NCBI GenBank assembly: GCA_021234155.1
Contig: JAJEKV010000025.1
Span: forward strand, 9,061,642-9,125,641
Length of the DNA: 64,000 nucleotides
Source: Isoetes taiwanensis
Lineage: Eukaryota > Streptophyta > Lycopodiopsida > Isoetales > Isoetaceae
Reading direction: 5' to 3'
Part shown: positions 23,920 to 35,919 of the stretch, in pieces
Position numbering within the stretch: position 1 is the stretch's first letter
Layout: every line of letters begins with the position of its first letter
Notes under the pieces: generated by a model
Told to the model about the DNA's origin: nothing
What the model saw: the letters and a program-made list of their open reading frames with translations, nothing else
Database searches by the model: none
Translations under genes and position numbers: made by a program

Positions 23920-26095
23920 ATCCCCTAGCGATTGGTCCACTTATATGATCGTCCTGGGGTCCTTAATTCTGTGCCTGCTTTGGTAGGTGATATTCTTCAA
24001 TTCACAGAGGAGGAAGTCAAAGAAGGACTGCGGCATCTATCTAATGGCAAGTCTCCAGATCTTCAAGGTTTGCAAGCAGAATTGCTTAAATGGGGGGGTC
24101 CGCTATTGCTTCCAATCATCACTACTCCTTTAAATCAAGCTTTGCAAGAAGGCTTGCCGTAAACTTGGGTCAGCCGATGAAGGTCGTACCAATTTACAAA
24201 GCAGGTGATAGGCATGATCCTTCTAATTATCGCATGATCATGGTAAGTTCCATATTTTCAAAGCTCTTATCCAGTCTTACTGAGAAGCAGTTGACATCAT
24301 GGGCAGAACATACTGGTGTACGTGCTGTAGGACAGGCAGGCTTTCGTCCATGCCATTCTACAATAGACCATATTTTCACATTGCGCATGCTTATTGAACA
24401 TAGTCGAAGTTTGAAACAAGACCTCTATATATGCTTTGTGGATTTTACTTACGCTTTTTGATCTGATTACCACGCGAGCTTCTTTGGCGGCGCTTCTGGG
24501 GCGCAGGGGTTCCACAAGATCTTCAAAATCACGGTTTATCGGCTCTATGAAAGGGTTTTGCTAAATTTCCAAATCGGTACTCAAATCACTAGCAATATTG
24601 GAGTTAAATCGGGGTTGCCCTTTATCTCCTACACTCTTTGGCTTGTACATTGATCAATTGGAAGAATGGCTTGATAATCATGGCGTCGGAGATCCACATT
24701 TGGCACACTATATCATTAGGCAACTTATGTATGTTGATGATGTTTCACTTACGGCATATACATTTGCTAGTATGCAGCAACATTTACATGCTCTGCACAG
24801 TTTTTGTGAGAACACAGGTCTGCGTGTTAATCTCCAAAAGACCAAGCTTTTGGTAGTTCAATCTTCTCGTCACAATGTTCCCACTATGCACTATGATAGC
24901 CGCTGGTTGAAGTTGTAGATAGCTACAAAGTATCTTGGTGTAGAATTCTGTAAGAACACACTTTGGGAACAGTATATTACCAAGCGGGTGGCTGCTGGAT
25001 GGAGAGCACTCTATGCAATGCAAAATAATTGTTTTCGCGCAGAAATTCATGATTGGCCACGGAAAGCCCACTTGTTTCGGGCTTTGGTAGAGCCTGTTTT
25101 ACTGTATGGTTCTGAAGTGTGGGGGCCTGCCATTAGTGCTAGTGCTTGGGAGAGCTTGGAGCGGGTGCAAAAGTCCTTTCTCACTTCTGACCTCGGAGTT
25201 AAAACAACGGTGCCCTATGCTATTCTTTTACAAGAGGCGTGTTTTGGCCTCTTCAACATTCGCCATGAAGCGCCATCTCCACTATATCCAAAGGTGCACT
25301 ACATGGATGATGTTAGGTATCTGTTCTTGCACTTGCCATGGCTGAATCTCCTCGGCGTTTGAAGCGATGTTGGAAAGAGCATTGCACTACATGGTTTGCC
25401 GTTGGTCATTACAACCAGCCAGACCGCCTGATGCTTGCCGGTTCGATCCCCGAGCTTTTGCAACAATATCTCAATGGTCGTTTTTTCTCAAAAGATATGG
25501 GACGCAGCGATTACTTTGGCCCAAGTGAAAAAACCGGTCATTATCATGCACACATAAATCCCACCTTGGCACCAGGGCCCCAAGCTTATTTGCTTGCTTC
25601 ATTGTCGGGGAACAAGCTTGTAGCTATTGCATCAATTCGCCGCGGGGTCCCACAGTCTGGTTGAGGCAATTAGATGATGGGAGCGGCCGCAATTGCCGCG
25701 AAGCGAGACTATGTGCCCTGCCGCCGATTCTGTTATTGAAGATGAAAGCCATACTCTTCTCGAGTTGCCACCGCTTTTGAGATAGTCCTAATCATTTTTT
25801 GACCTTAGCATTCCATTCCACGCTTCCACAACTTCTCGGACCACCATCGTGCATGACTTGGCCTTATACATACTTGAGGTTCTAGATAAACGTCGCAATT
25901 CTCGCGAGCCCTCAGTAGTCATTATCTCCGCTTGTCTAGTATCATCATTACTGCAAAGGTTTTTCCCTTGAAAACCTTTCGAGGCAGGGGTTTTTCAATC
26001 CTAGTAGTAATGATTGTACTAGCCCATTGTATGGGTCCCATGGTCTATTGGTCTCCGTGGACGTTAAACAACCTATTCTATTCTATTCCTAGCCA
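23920..26095 (+). mobile_element. LINE-C (RTE-like), 5'-truncated, inside the CACTA element
   Basis: Frames in order are 23932-24162 (linker, 'TEEEVKEGLRHLSNGKSPD'), 24090-24461 (RT, 'PMKVVPIYKAGDRHDPSNYR' then 'ICFVDFTYAF'), and 24598-24918 ('GCPLSPTLFGLYIDQLEEWL', then the catalytic 'YVDDVSL'). The connection region follows at 24988-25362 and 25338-25664 ('LFRALVEPVLLYGSEVWGP'). The 3' region carries the conserved stem-loop (25947-26011) and a (CTATT)n tail near 26075-26095. Several frameshifts separate the segments. The copy is related to the LINEs at 1.2 and 9.1 kb but not identical. Confidence 0.85.
25947..26011 (+). other. Conserved LINE 3' stem-loop, copy C
   Basis: The outer stem is attact / agtaat; the inner stem is 'aaaacc' with 'ggtttt', and 'ttttccc' precedes it. 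It lies about 65 bases before the pentanucleotide tail, the same spacing as copy A. Bases in both stems differ from copy A but still pair. Confidence 0.5.
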
Positions 26096-28890
26096 TTATT
26101 TCCATCCCTACACCCATGCCATATTTTTATCCCATGTTCACCTTTTTGTTATGAATCCACTCCTTGAATACTTTTGCATTGACCATTTTCTTATTTTCCC
26201 ATGCATAACCCTTGGGGACTATTTATCTTCATCATTTTTGCTTTCCATCCCAGAACCTTGTTCTGTAATTTGTCACCTTTGCCCTTTTGTTCACCATTCA
26301 TTTGAACCATGTTGCTATTTTCAATGATCCATCCCTTTGAATTTTTAGCTAAGTACAGCATCATTCCCATTGTCTTTTTACTTTCATGATTATTCCCCTT
26401 GTCATATTATTTTTTATCTCTATGCTTTCCTTACCATTTTATACCCTTGTTGTTGCCATGCCCCCTGCTTTAAATATTTCTTCATGGTCGAACCTTGCAA
26501 TTGTGTCTCAAGGGCTTCCCTAGAAGTAGGTGACCTCACTCAAATTTGCCTTGCACCAAATTGTTTTCCATGGTCGAAAGTATTTCATTTTTTAAAGCTC
26601 ATAATTATTGGCTTAATTTAACCCCTCCAGACCATGTCGAAGACGTCTAAATACCTTAACAAGTGAATACGTTGAAAATACAAAGAAACTCTTTCTTTCC
26701 CCTTTTTTGTATAACTATGGCACTAATGCAGACCTGGCTTTGAAGCTTTGGAGAATTTTTTGCGAACAAGCGTGAAGTTGGTAGGCCTATATATAGTTTG
26801 AATGAATGGAAATTGCTAAGCTTCTGTGTGGATCTCACACGTAGTATCATGTAAAAATTGAATGTACGACATTAAATATATCAATGGAGATAATTTTGGG
26901 CCTATGGTAAGTATTACGGAAAAAGGGGGTATGATGCATCACTTAGCTTTGGCTATAAAATAAATGGTATAAAAGAAATGGGCACTAGGAATATATGAAG
27001 ATAAGCTAGTGAAATAATGGTGAAGGATGAAACCAAATTAAGTAGATAAACTTAAACACTAGGTTTAGTTATTAGGGCATTTTATCCAAGCTGTGAAAGC
27101 CACATATAGAAACGGCAGGTAGCGTGCATATGGAAGAGGTTCGCACAGGGCATGCCTGAGCTGCAAATGGAAACCGGTTGGACTTCCTTTTGATTTCACC
27201 TCAATACTTTTCCGGTTATGGTAGGATTCCTCTCAACGGTTTATTGCTCGGATTGTGGGTGCCTATGGCGGCTGCAGATAGATTTGATATGCTTCAGAAG
27301 CATGATTTGAAAACGAAAATGAGACGATTATCTGGAGCTTCAATAACCAGGTCAGTATGGCACTTTCAATATTATCGAATGTTGGAGGCAAAATCCCTAG
27401 TGCAGAGTGCAGACGTGATGATAGATGTTGCAATGGTGGCAATAAAAACAAAAATAAATAATGTGGAACATAAGACCTTTGAATTTTTTCAAAGTGCTAA
27501 AATTCGAATTAGCTATTTCCAACAACCCTAGCGCCGCTTCCCTCTTAGGAAGCGAGGAAGAGTGGCCGCTTCGGGAAATGCCGTGGAAATCATCGCTATG
27601 CTGCTTGTAACTGTGGATGGCCGCTTGTGATTCATATACAGGTAATTAATCTTGGCCTTAAATGTCATACACGATTTAGGAAGATATTTAGTTTGGATGC
27701 TCTGGGCCTGATCCATGATTGAGCCGATTCGGCTGCTTATAGGAGTCTGTATGCTTATGCAAGATCCTGCTCTATCAAAAGGCGAGTGGCATCTGCCATT
27801 CCGATGGAGTTACAAGCTGAGAAAAAGACTTTCAGGAATGCAAGAAACTAAAAAACGGAGCTCTCACATTCAGGTTTGACTAGATATTTATCTAATTCTA
27901 TTCATATTTTCGCTCAATGATTTGGCTATGTTCTGCTCCGCCTTGCCTGTAAAATGAGATGACTATGTTTTAAAAATGCTATCACAAATATCTAGGTCTG
28001 TGTTTATATAAAATGATTTGGCTGCCTCTGCCTTGCCCATAAAATATTAGGGATCTGATATGTAATCAACTGAGGTGTTTACTGGAAGTTTGGGGAGTTG
28101 AAATGGATTTTGTTATTACTTTAACAAATCAAGTTCCTTATTGCTTCCATAGTTCTTCTGATTTTGAAATGAGCCCCAGTTTAATCCTAATTGTATTTCT
28201 TGTCTAGCTTTTGTCTAGTTAGCTTCTTGCATCTTAATTATGTTCTATTATTTATTGCATATTTCAGATGGTCTATTATTTATTGCATATTTCAGATGTT
28301 GGTGAGCCTATGGTAGAAGCTTGCTGCAAAGCATTAATTGAAGGTAAGGAACAACAATATAACATGCGGTAATACTGGTTAGAAACTTTGTTTGCAACAA
28401 AATTAGCTTCGGAATATTTTAATGTCTGTGATAGGAATACTTTTCAATGATGGATGGTCAAAGGGGCTAGCTCATCGAAGCTGTAGAATCCCTCTATACC
28501 TTCAATGCTAAGTGGTGAGACTGCTTTTTATTTTATTAATTTAGCAAATTCACATTGGCCTACTTACTGGTTAAATTGGCTGCAGGTAATTAGAGCTTGA
28601 GCTCCTTTACACAAGCTTGAAGCTTGGGCTCATGTGTTTGAGTCCTTTTCACAAATATTAGACATGTAATGACAGTTGTTTCTCTCTTGGTGGTGAAATG
28701 AAAATTGTGCATTTTTTCATAATGTACTTGTTACTACTTGAATAAAGGAAATTTTTTCACATTCTTGTCTATAAATTTGTAAGATATATTTATGTCAATT
28801 TAAGCATCAACATATCCTTAGAATGCAACTGTGGAAGGCAACTAGATTTAATTTAAACGGCAACTAAATCCAGAATATGCTGCAAAAATG
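26096..28890. other. CACTA interior, right part: exon-like fragments, no identified gene
   Basis: A 117-codon frame at 27178-27531 (+) has no recognisable domain. At about 27733-27877 an open stretch ends in ACATTCAG|GTTTGA. At 28296-28343 a 48-base exon-like piece (DVGEPMVEACCKALIE) has good splice sites (tatttcag and GTAAGG), and the acceptor-containing 27 bases are duplicated in tandem just upstream. These could be remains of captured host exons or of the element's own genes. Otherwise AT-rich. Confidence 0.35.
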
Positions 28891-29256
28891 TTTCTGACGA
28901 AAATGTTGACGCAGATTTTGACGAATTTTTTGACGATTATGCTGACGAAAAATCTGACGATTTTGTTGACGAAAAATCTGACGATTTTGCTGTCGAAAAA
29001 TTTGACGATTTTGCTAACGAATAATCTGACGATTTTGATGATGAACAAGTCTGACGATTTTGCTGACTAACCCTGATGTTTTTTTTGACAATTTTCTTGA
29101 CGCTTAATCGTCAAAGAGTTAACGATTTTTTTGACGATTTTTCTGACGAAGTCTAACGTTATATCGACAGATAGAAATCGTCAGATAAATCGTCAGCCAG
29201 TGGGGTCTAGACAGTTGTCTGTTTTGTGAAGACCATCTGACGATTTTGCTGACGCA
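28891..29256 (-). repeat. CACTA right subterminal repeats (CTGACG)
   Basis: About nine exact CTGACG hexamers (reverse complement of the left block's motif) plus GTTGACGA and TTTGACGA variants occur in 365 bases, alternating with 'attttg' spacers. The inverted arrangement relative to the left end is typical of CACTA termini. Confidence 0.85.
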
Positions 29257-29281
29257 GAACACTTATTCTCTTGTAGTGTAG

Positions 29282-30606
29282 GAGACACCAAAGTACCCAT
29301 TATGCTATATGCTGATGACTTAAGCATGATGGCCACAAAAAAATAAAGGGATGCACAGGTGACTAAAGCTACTCGAGATCTTCTGCGAAAGGACAGGGTT
29401 AACGGTGAATCTCGCGAAAACCAAAATAGTCATTTTCGGTAACAGGAATAGACACAAACCTTTCAAGTATATGGGGACAGGACTAGAGGAATTAACAGAA
29501 TACAGGTACCTGGGATATGACGCACACAAGACGGGGAAATGGGCTAAAGGCGCATATGCCAGGTTTCAATCAGCGATTGGAAGCTACTTCAGTATGAAAA
29601 AAATTCTGTAATAAAAGCAGAATAATCGACTGGGAGATCAAGCGCTACTTGTTCAGTGGTCGTGTCGACACAACTATATAGTGCTAAGGCATGGGGACCG
29701 GGCCTAACAGACAAGAAATGGGATAAACAAGAAGGGATCCTTAGACAATGGTATAAACAGTCACCCAGGGAAGCTATCAATCATCGCAATCAACGAGTCA
29801 GCAAAATCACACATCATAATAAGCAGTGGATGGTGGTTCAAGGATGTAGCAATATGGACCAGAGAAATGGGGATGAACCTAAGTGACTTAGTAAATGAAG
29901 GGAAATGGAATGAAGACTGGGCCGACAAGGCAACAAGAGCATGGCTGCGAAAACACACCGGACCCAAGACACTATGGTTCAATGCAGTTTTCAATCCAGA
30001 ACAGCAGATAGGGCAGCAGATGTACGAGACAATATACTAGGGAAGGCCATGAGAGACGTCCTGGCGAGATTCGGGATGGGGAGTCATGATCTAAGAATTG
30101 AAAAAGATCGGATATGCAGAATCTGTGACACGAGAAAAGTAGAGGATGAAAACCACCTGCTCAACGAGTGCCCAGCGTACGGAGACATCAGGAACAAGTA
30201 CAGAGACATAAGATGGGGACAGCCAGTGCATACCCTGATGATAAGGGCAGATACAATGAAAGATCTGGCAGATGCGATCCAGGAGATGTTGACCAAGCAC
30301 CGAGAAGCACACAAAGAAAGAGGCCTTATAATATGAATCGCCCAAGAGGTGAGACATGGAAGCCCACAAAACGCTCCGCTGAAAGCTGCTTGATAACGAC
30401 GCATCACCGTACGGCCATGATGCCGATCAAAAATGGGATGTCGGTACTAATAGAAGCTAAGAAAAGCCTTCAAAAAAGGCTACAATATATCAGTGTGGAT
30501 TGCTAGTAGCGCCCTTTAGGGAGCTCGCCCACGCTACATAAGTCTAGGGGCCTTAGGGCACAAGGGACAATAATTCTATTCTATTCTATTCTATTCTATT
30601 CTATTC
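29282..30606 (+). mobile_element. LINE-B, segment 3 of 3 (RT catalytic site to 3' tail)
   Basis: The first codons (GDTKVPIMLYADDLSMM) complete the RT begun at 9085 and contain the catalytic YADD. The thumb and connection region follow (29405-29611, 'VNLAKTKIVIFGN'-type block, 'YRYLGYDAHKTGKW'). At about 30046-30336 is a C-terminal zinc-finger region with 'CRICDTRKVEDENHLLNEC', a C-x2-C...H-x4-C motif typical of LINE ORFs. The 3' end has a short hairpin (30506-30537) and a (TATTC)n tail at about 30575-30606. Stops and frameshifts at 29345, 29610 and 30040 show decay. Confidence 0.88.
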
Positions 30607-31893
30607 TAATTTACTTCGCCTCTGCTTGATATTTCATTATTTAATCAAATTGCTAAAATGACACTCTAATCTAAGGTTCCCCTAACAAGGGTCCCTCAGG
30701 ATTGTTAAACTAAGACATCACAGACTCAATATACATGAGTAGTAGCAAGGGGTCTGCTAATTAGCATTAGGCAAATTAATTCCACTAAATAGCACTTTCT
30801 CATGAGGACTCGCATCATGCATCCAAACTGCCGAATAGATAGGCTCTTTCATTCATTCATCTCAGCAGGTGTTTTACATTGATTGAGAGTGGCTAGCCGC
30901 ACATCGCAGGCTACCCAATATAAATATAAATTATTACAAATATATAGCTAAAAACAACTCCTCAATTGAGTTGTTAAAATAAAAATGTATGATGAGATGT
31001 TGGATGATGTACCTGCTGAAGGCTTATGACCGGGATTTAAAAACCCCGCCCTTTTAGGTTTTCGAGGAAAAACTCTAGTGATAAGCCCTCAGCAAGGGGC
31101 TTGGACAATCGTCAGGCTTGGAATATAAGTATAAGGAGGGGGAGGGAGAGGGAGGGAGGGAGGGAGAGAGGGAGAGGGATGGAGGGAGAGAGAGGGGGAG
31201 AGAGGGAGGGAGGGAGGGAGAGAGAGAGAGAGCGAGAGCGAGAGAAGAATTAATTAATTATACATAATTAAAAAGGGGGGAAGGGTGGGTTCAAGAGAAA
31301 AAGAGAAGGAAACTGCTGAGACGAAGAAGAAACACCGATTTGAGAAGCTGAAGACTCTTGCTATAAAAACCTAAACCAGAGGTCCAAAACTGCATGCAAA
31401 ACATGCATGTATGCATGCTCTTCCTCATGAGAATCACGATCCAATGGAGTGGATCGACTATCATTCTCCATATGGCATCTAACACAAAAACAACAAGGTG
31501 CTGCGCACAGAAGGTGCCATCCAGTGCCTCGAGGGTGTGTTTGCATATTCTTTTCACCCCATATCATGGGAGTGGATTGATGCTCCCTCTGCACCAGGTA
31601 CCCTGTGTTAAAGGATACATTTGGGTTTAATTCAACTCCCACAAGTGCACAAAGCGCGAGCAGGAAGCTAGCCCTGTGGGGAAAGTTTCTTGCTAAATTG
31701 GAGCTTGAGAAATTGTGGGTTTTGAACGTTTTGATGCCCCCCTTCTTAACAACACTGAAGCTTTAAATCACCTAACTGCTTCCCTATAAGATTTTGCCTT
31801 TTGCATCAACATACAATTAAACATGTCAAATAACTCAAATATAATAACAAAATTCAAATCAATCCTAGGAAGAAAATCAATGCACCATTCTGC
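30607..31893. other. Unassigned stretch with purine tract
   Basis: Downstream of the LINE tail. It contains the isolated stem-loop at 31021-31087 and a GGGAGA-type purine tract at about 31130-31245. Short overlapping frames on both strands at 31291-31642 have no recognisable product. Confidence 0.3.
31021..31087 (-). other. Conserved stem-loop, isolated copy D
   Basis: ggcttat / ataagcc closes a structure with the same interior as the LINE 3' stem-loops (aaaacc pairing with ggttttcgagg). No LINE body or pentanucleotide tail is visible beside it. Confidence 0.4.
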
Positions 31894-32316
31894 TTGCTAA
31901 ATGAGCTTATAATTGTGTCACTGGGTAACCATAGTGTCTCACGACAAAGGGCATTCCGTCTTGGTTCTGGTTGGCTCCTATGGTCGATATGGGAGCGTCA
32001 CAGACACCACATCTTCCAGGGCATTAATTCATCTGCACGCGGTGTTATTACGATGGCCCAGAAAAAGATATTGACAGCCTACGAGTGTTCCACCCTTGAA
32101 TCAGAAATGATGGAACACATCTGGATTCAGTATCTTCGAATTGATTCTTATCGTTAGTCTCCTATTCTAGAGTAAATACATTGTGCTCCAGGCTCGTGCT
32201 CCCGTGGCATCTTTTTGTGCTTACACAGTTAGATGAGACACGTAAATTTTGTACTTTTTATCTGATTAATAAACTTTTTGGCTTTCGTCCTTCAAAAAAG
32301 AAAAAAGAAAAAACCC
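31894..32316 (+). mobile_element. L1-type LINE, 3' fragment with poly(A)
   Basis: The frame at 31894-32157 contains 'WLLWSIWERHRHHIFQG', the conserved block at the very end of plant L1 ORF2, after the zinc-finger. An about 150-base 3' UTR and an A-rich tail (about 32292-32316) follow. Only the last few hundred bases of the element remain. Confidence 0.6.
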
Positions 32317-33390
32317 AGACTTAACTAGTCAGGACAACAATCCTTCTAGCCAATCAAACTACTGCAATCAATTCCTAAGTAGCTTAATCATTCTATACAT
32401 TGTCTTGAGCTTAGGACAAAGATAGTGCATCATATCCAGGTCTAAACAAGTTTCATAACTTTAAATAGATAAAATATCTTTGCTTTCCTACCCTACAATA
32501 TCTTTTTACCTCTATGGCCCATGCTAAGCATGCCTTTTCTTATGCCAAACCTTTTACTTTTGCATGTACAACTGCTACTTCAACCCGGCGCATGGTTGAG
32601 GTCCAACACTTTTGAATAGCCTTAAAAAGTCTGTTTGATATTGACTATGTAAACACATATTTTTTTTTAAAAAAAGGGGAAAGGGGTCAGCTTTAACTTT
32701 ATGCATGCTTTTCCACATGTCATATCCTTTTAAAGAAGTTTTTTGCAATGTATATCCTGTTATAATCATGCATGCAGATCATACTCTTAACTCCATTTTC
32801 ATTTCCTTATTATCACGTTTACCCCATTTATGGTAACATATCTAACTTTCTAGAATTGTAAGGCTTCAGATAAAACCATATTCGGCAATTACTATGCCTA
32901 TTTTTTTATATATATCCAGACCACATCTTCCTGTTTAACAATACATAGCTAACTTTAAATAGGCAACATTTTTATTTCCGTGATCAGGCATATATTTCTG
33001 TTCCTTGCTTTTAACACCTCCTTAGCTTAGATATTACATGCAATAGAGTCTTAAACCATTGAACATAAGCCTGCTCAATATTATCCTTACTTAGAAGTTC
33101 TAAGTTATAATTTCTTCATATTCAGTTCAGAAACCAACAATAATTCAGTTGTAAGCTTTGCCTTTTCAACCAACAAAATCAAACTAAAGCAGAATATGCT
33201 AAAACCAGGAAGAACCGTATTTAAATATTATCTAGCTTGAACTAACAAACATATGCCGCAGATGACAGGTTAAAACATGTCAGTTCATGCCATGCTCTTA
33301 CCATCAGCTCATTTTTTAATTCTGTTTGAGCTTGTGCACTACATGCAAATTCAGAGCTTTCATTGAGCTATAGAGTTACAAAAACTTTCA
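32317..33390. other. AT-rich flank of the chromovirus; possible intron
   Basis: No supportable frame. If the exon at 45900-46223 (-) belongs to a gene running leftward, this would be part of its intron sequence, since the chromovirus target site lies at 33391-33395. Confidence 0.3.
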
Positions 33391-33395
33391 AATAC

Positions 33396-35028
33396 TGTGA
33401 CGCTCCCTGCTAAACATACGGCGCCCGGCCGTACACTTGGCAGGAAATCCCCCATCCGGCTCGACAACTGCATGGGACCTTCGTCTACCCCGCACTCTGA
33501 GGTGACTCTAGTGCGGGAAGGGAACACGAAGGTGTCTTGCGCGCCCTTCCCCTATGGGCTCCTATAGCGGAAGGCGATAACCGCGTCGAGAACTAGCATA
33601 AAACATATATAAATACTACCCACGAGGGGGTGCATCGCACATAAACCAGCATAGATGATAATCACAAACCATAAAGCGGAGGCTCCTACCGGCTCGGACT
33701 TCGTGGGAGGATGGCCCGGCCGTAGGCCTCAAGATAGAAGCCCAGAGTCATGGCAATGGCGTGGGTGGCATAGAACTAATGGCTAGGGTTGACCACTCCA
33801 TCCGCCCCTCCCACATACATACTTTGCGGATGGGCTGGGTCCGGGCTCGGCCGGGACTCTAGCCTTGGGAGGCCCAGCGATCCCATGGCATCACCCATGG
33901 GGACTACTCGAGGTTGCATCTCCACGTCGATGAAGGCGGGAAGGGTTGCATCTCCCTTCCCGGGGTCTAGAGGTGCGGTAGGCTGCTAGAGAATGGTGGC
34001 GACACCACGATTCGTACCAGTGAACCCCCCCAAAGCGAGAGCCAAGCCATCACTTGCGGCTCTCGAGAGGCGAGAGCAACACCATTGCCCCGGGAGGTGT
34101 CGGACCCATGCTCGGCCCACAGTGACCGGCCATAAGCCCTAGCCCACTATGGGATCCCCCGAAGCCCCCACTCGGCAGGGATCCTCCCTCCACTTTCCCT
34201 CTAGCCCTGTTATCTGGTGCTGAGTCATATCATAGCCTCAATAGCCTGGTGGGCTCCTATGCACAGGCCGCAACTAATAGGAACTAAGGGATCTACTCTA
34301 GGAACATACTACATATGGCCCTAGGTCTCTACCCCCCTTCCCAATACAAGAGGAGCAAACATGATCAACCAACAACATATAATCATCACATCATGAGAAT
34401 AATCATAAGAAGAACATCTTAACCTAATCATACAACTAACTAATAGTTAGGGTTCCTTGATTAGGGTTCAAGATGTTGAATATGGGTTCTAGGATGGCTC
34501 TACTCTAGATACAAAATACTAGCACATCTTGGAATGCTAATCCCAGATGAGCTATCACAACTACTATCCTACATACCTGCTCCTGATGCTCTCCCTCCAG
34601 ATCCGGGCGCCTCCATAGTCTTCGACTCACAAGCTGCTATTCCCCCTCCAAGAACGGTTCTACCTGAAATTTCTTTGCACCGGCCTATGCCTAACGAACG
34701 ATGTTCGAAACGGGGTTTCGAACAAGTAGGTGAGTCTCTGGGTGCTAGGGCTGGAAAGAGGTCTAGGGTTAGGGTTTATGCCTATATAAGTTAGGTCCAC
34801 CTAGGATGCCATGTGGCACCAATCGGGTGAGTCCTGTGTGGCGGTGCCCCAATAGGTTAAGGCCACGTGGATAATGGCTTAACCTATGGTTGGCTAAGTT
34901 ATGAGAATAACTTAGCCATGCCCCCTAGTGCCACGATCTATGGTATACAAGGCTATAAAGATAGACTTGTATGGTGACGGATCCAGGAATATACGTATTT
35001 ATGGCGTATATTCCCTTGGACCGTCACA
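33396..35028 (-). repeat. Chromovirus 3' LTR
   Basis: TG...CA ended, about 1630 bp, the partner of 43124-44749. It differs from the 5' LTR mainly in GC-rich segments at 33400-33970 and 34580-34700. It holds the same TATA (34782-34790) and telobox (34769-34778). One G-box of the 5' LTR reads CATGTG here, a CpG-to-TpG change. Confidence 0.93.
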
Positions 35029-35041
35029 TTCTCCCCCCCTT
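35029..35041 (-). promoter_or_regulatory. Polypurine tract
   Basis: On the minus strand 'aagggggggagaa' abuts the 3' LTR. It is the plus-strand DNA primer site for reverse transcription. Confidence 0.85.
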
Positions 35042-35439
35042 AGGACAATGCTGTCCTCAGCATTGCGCTAAGGTGACGAACCTACCTTATACCTGTAACA
35101 GAACAACATGTCATAACCTTTAATTTAGCTTAGCAATCAAGTTTTATTAGTTCAAGTGAAAATTTTAGGCTATATTTGTACTTATACAAAATTATATAGC
35201 CTTAACACCGTTATTTCTTATAATAATTCAAACTACTATTATAAGAGTTATTAGGGTTCATAATCTAATTATGGCTCCCCCTATCTTCTCGTAACGCGCT
35301 CCTCGTTGAAGTCCTCCTTCTACTTGCCTGCAAAAGGAGCACATTACGTTAGTTTAGTTAATAATTTGTGGTTTTAGGGGACCACCCCCCTTACCTCCTT
35401 GAGCGAACTCTTGGCTCAAGGTTGTCCTACTACCTTGCC

Positions 35440-35860
35440 CAAGATCATGGCCCTTTCGGTTTGAGCTTAGGGATCATTTAAGATGTTTCCATCATTGCCC
35501 ATGATCGAGTGCTACCTTGTACCACGATCCCCACGGATCAGTACACCCGATTACATCATGCCCCGGGGTTTCAAATAGGGAACGTCTCCCGATCCCATCA
35601 TCGCCCATGATCACTTAAGCTTCACCATGACCCTCCTACGGCCCGGTGTGCGTATCGCATCGTGGCATAGAGATCATCCGTCGATGTCCCATCATCGCCC
35701 ACTATGCCTCATTCCTCACTCACATGACCCTAATGGTCATGCGCACCTATTAGTGCGTGTGGCCTAGAGAATGCCCTAAAAGGCGTATCCCATCATCGCA
35801 CACACCACGATCCAAGGTTACGCACATGCACCCTACTAAGCTGGAATGCATGCGCCCGGG
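35440..35860. repeat. About 100-bp degenerate tandem repeats before the 3' LTR
   Basis: The core 'ccatcatcgcccatgatc' (with variants) starts at 35489, 35595, 35689 and 35789, spacing 106, 94 and 100. It lies in the element's 3' untranslated part between the chromodomain and the polypurine tract. Function unknown. Confidence 0.7.
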
Positions 35861-35919
35861 CTTAAAACTAACTAACAACATACTAGCTAACCACGGCAAG
35901 TTAGGGTTAGACCAAGTGG

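Larger units (their letters stand above)
12261..29278. mobile_element. CACTA (En/Spm-type) DNA transposon, 17.0 kb
   Basis: The left end reads CACTACAAGAGGATGAG and the right end, inverted, CACTACAAGAGAATAAG; CACTACAAGA is the classic terminus of plant CACTA elements. The three bases TAG are duplicated on both sides (12258-12260 and 29279-29281), the family's target-site length. Both ends carry dense subterminal copies of CGTCAG, inverted relative to each other. The interior holds three tandem copies of a 4-kb unit, a poly(T) run, a LINE copy and about 2.8 kb of exon-like but unidentified sequence. I see no recognisable CACTA transposase (TNP2-type), so the element is probably non-autonomous, or its transposase is too broken to see. 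Confidence 0.88.

Noticed and set aside
34446-34778. Telomere-like TTAGGG motifs
   Set aside because: Only single or double copies occur, as teloboxes in the LTR; there is no array and no chromosome end.
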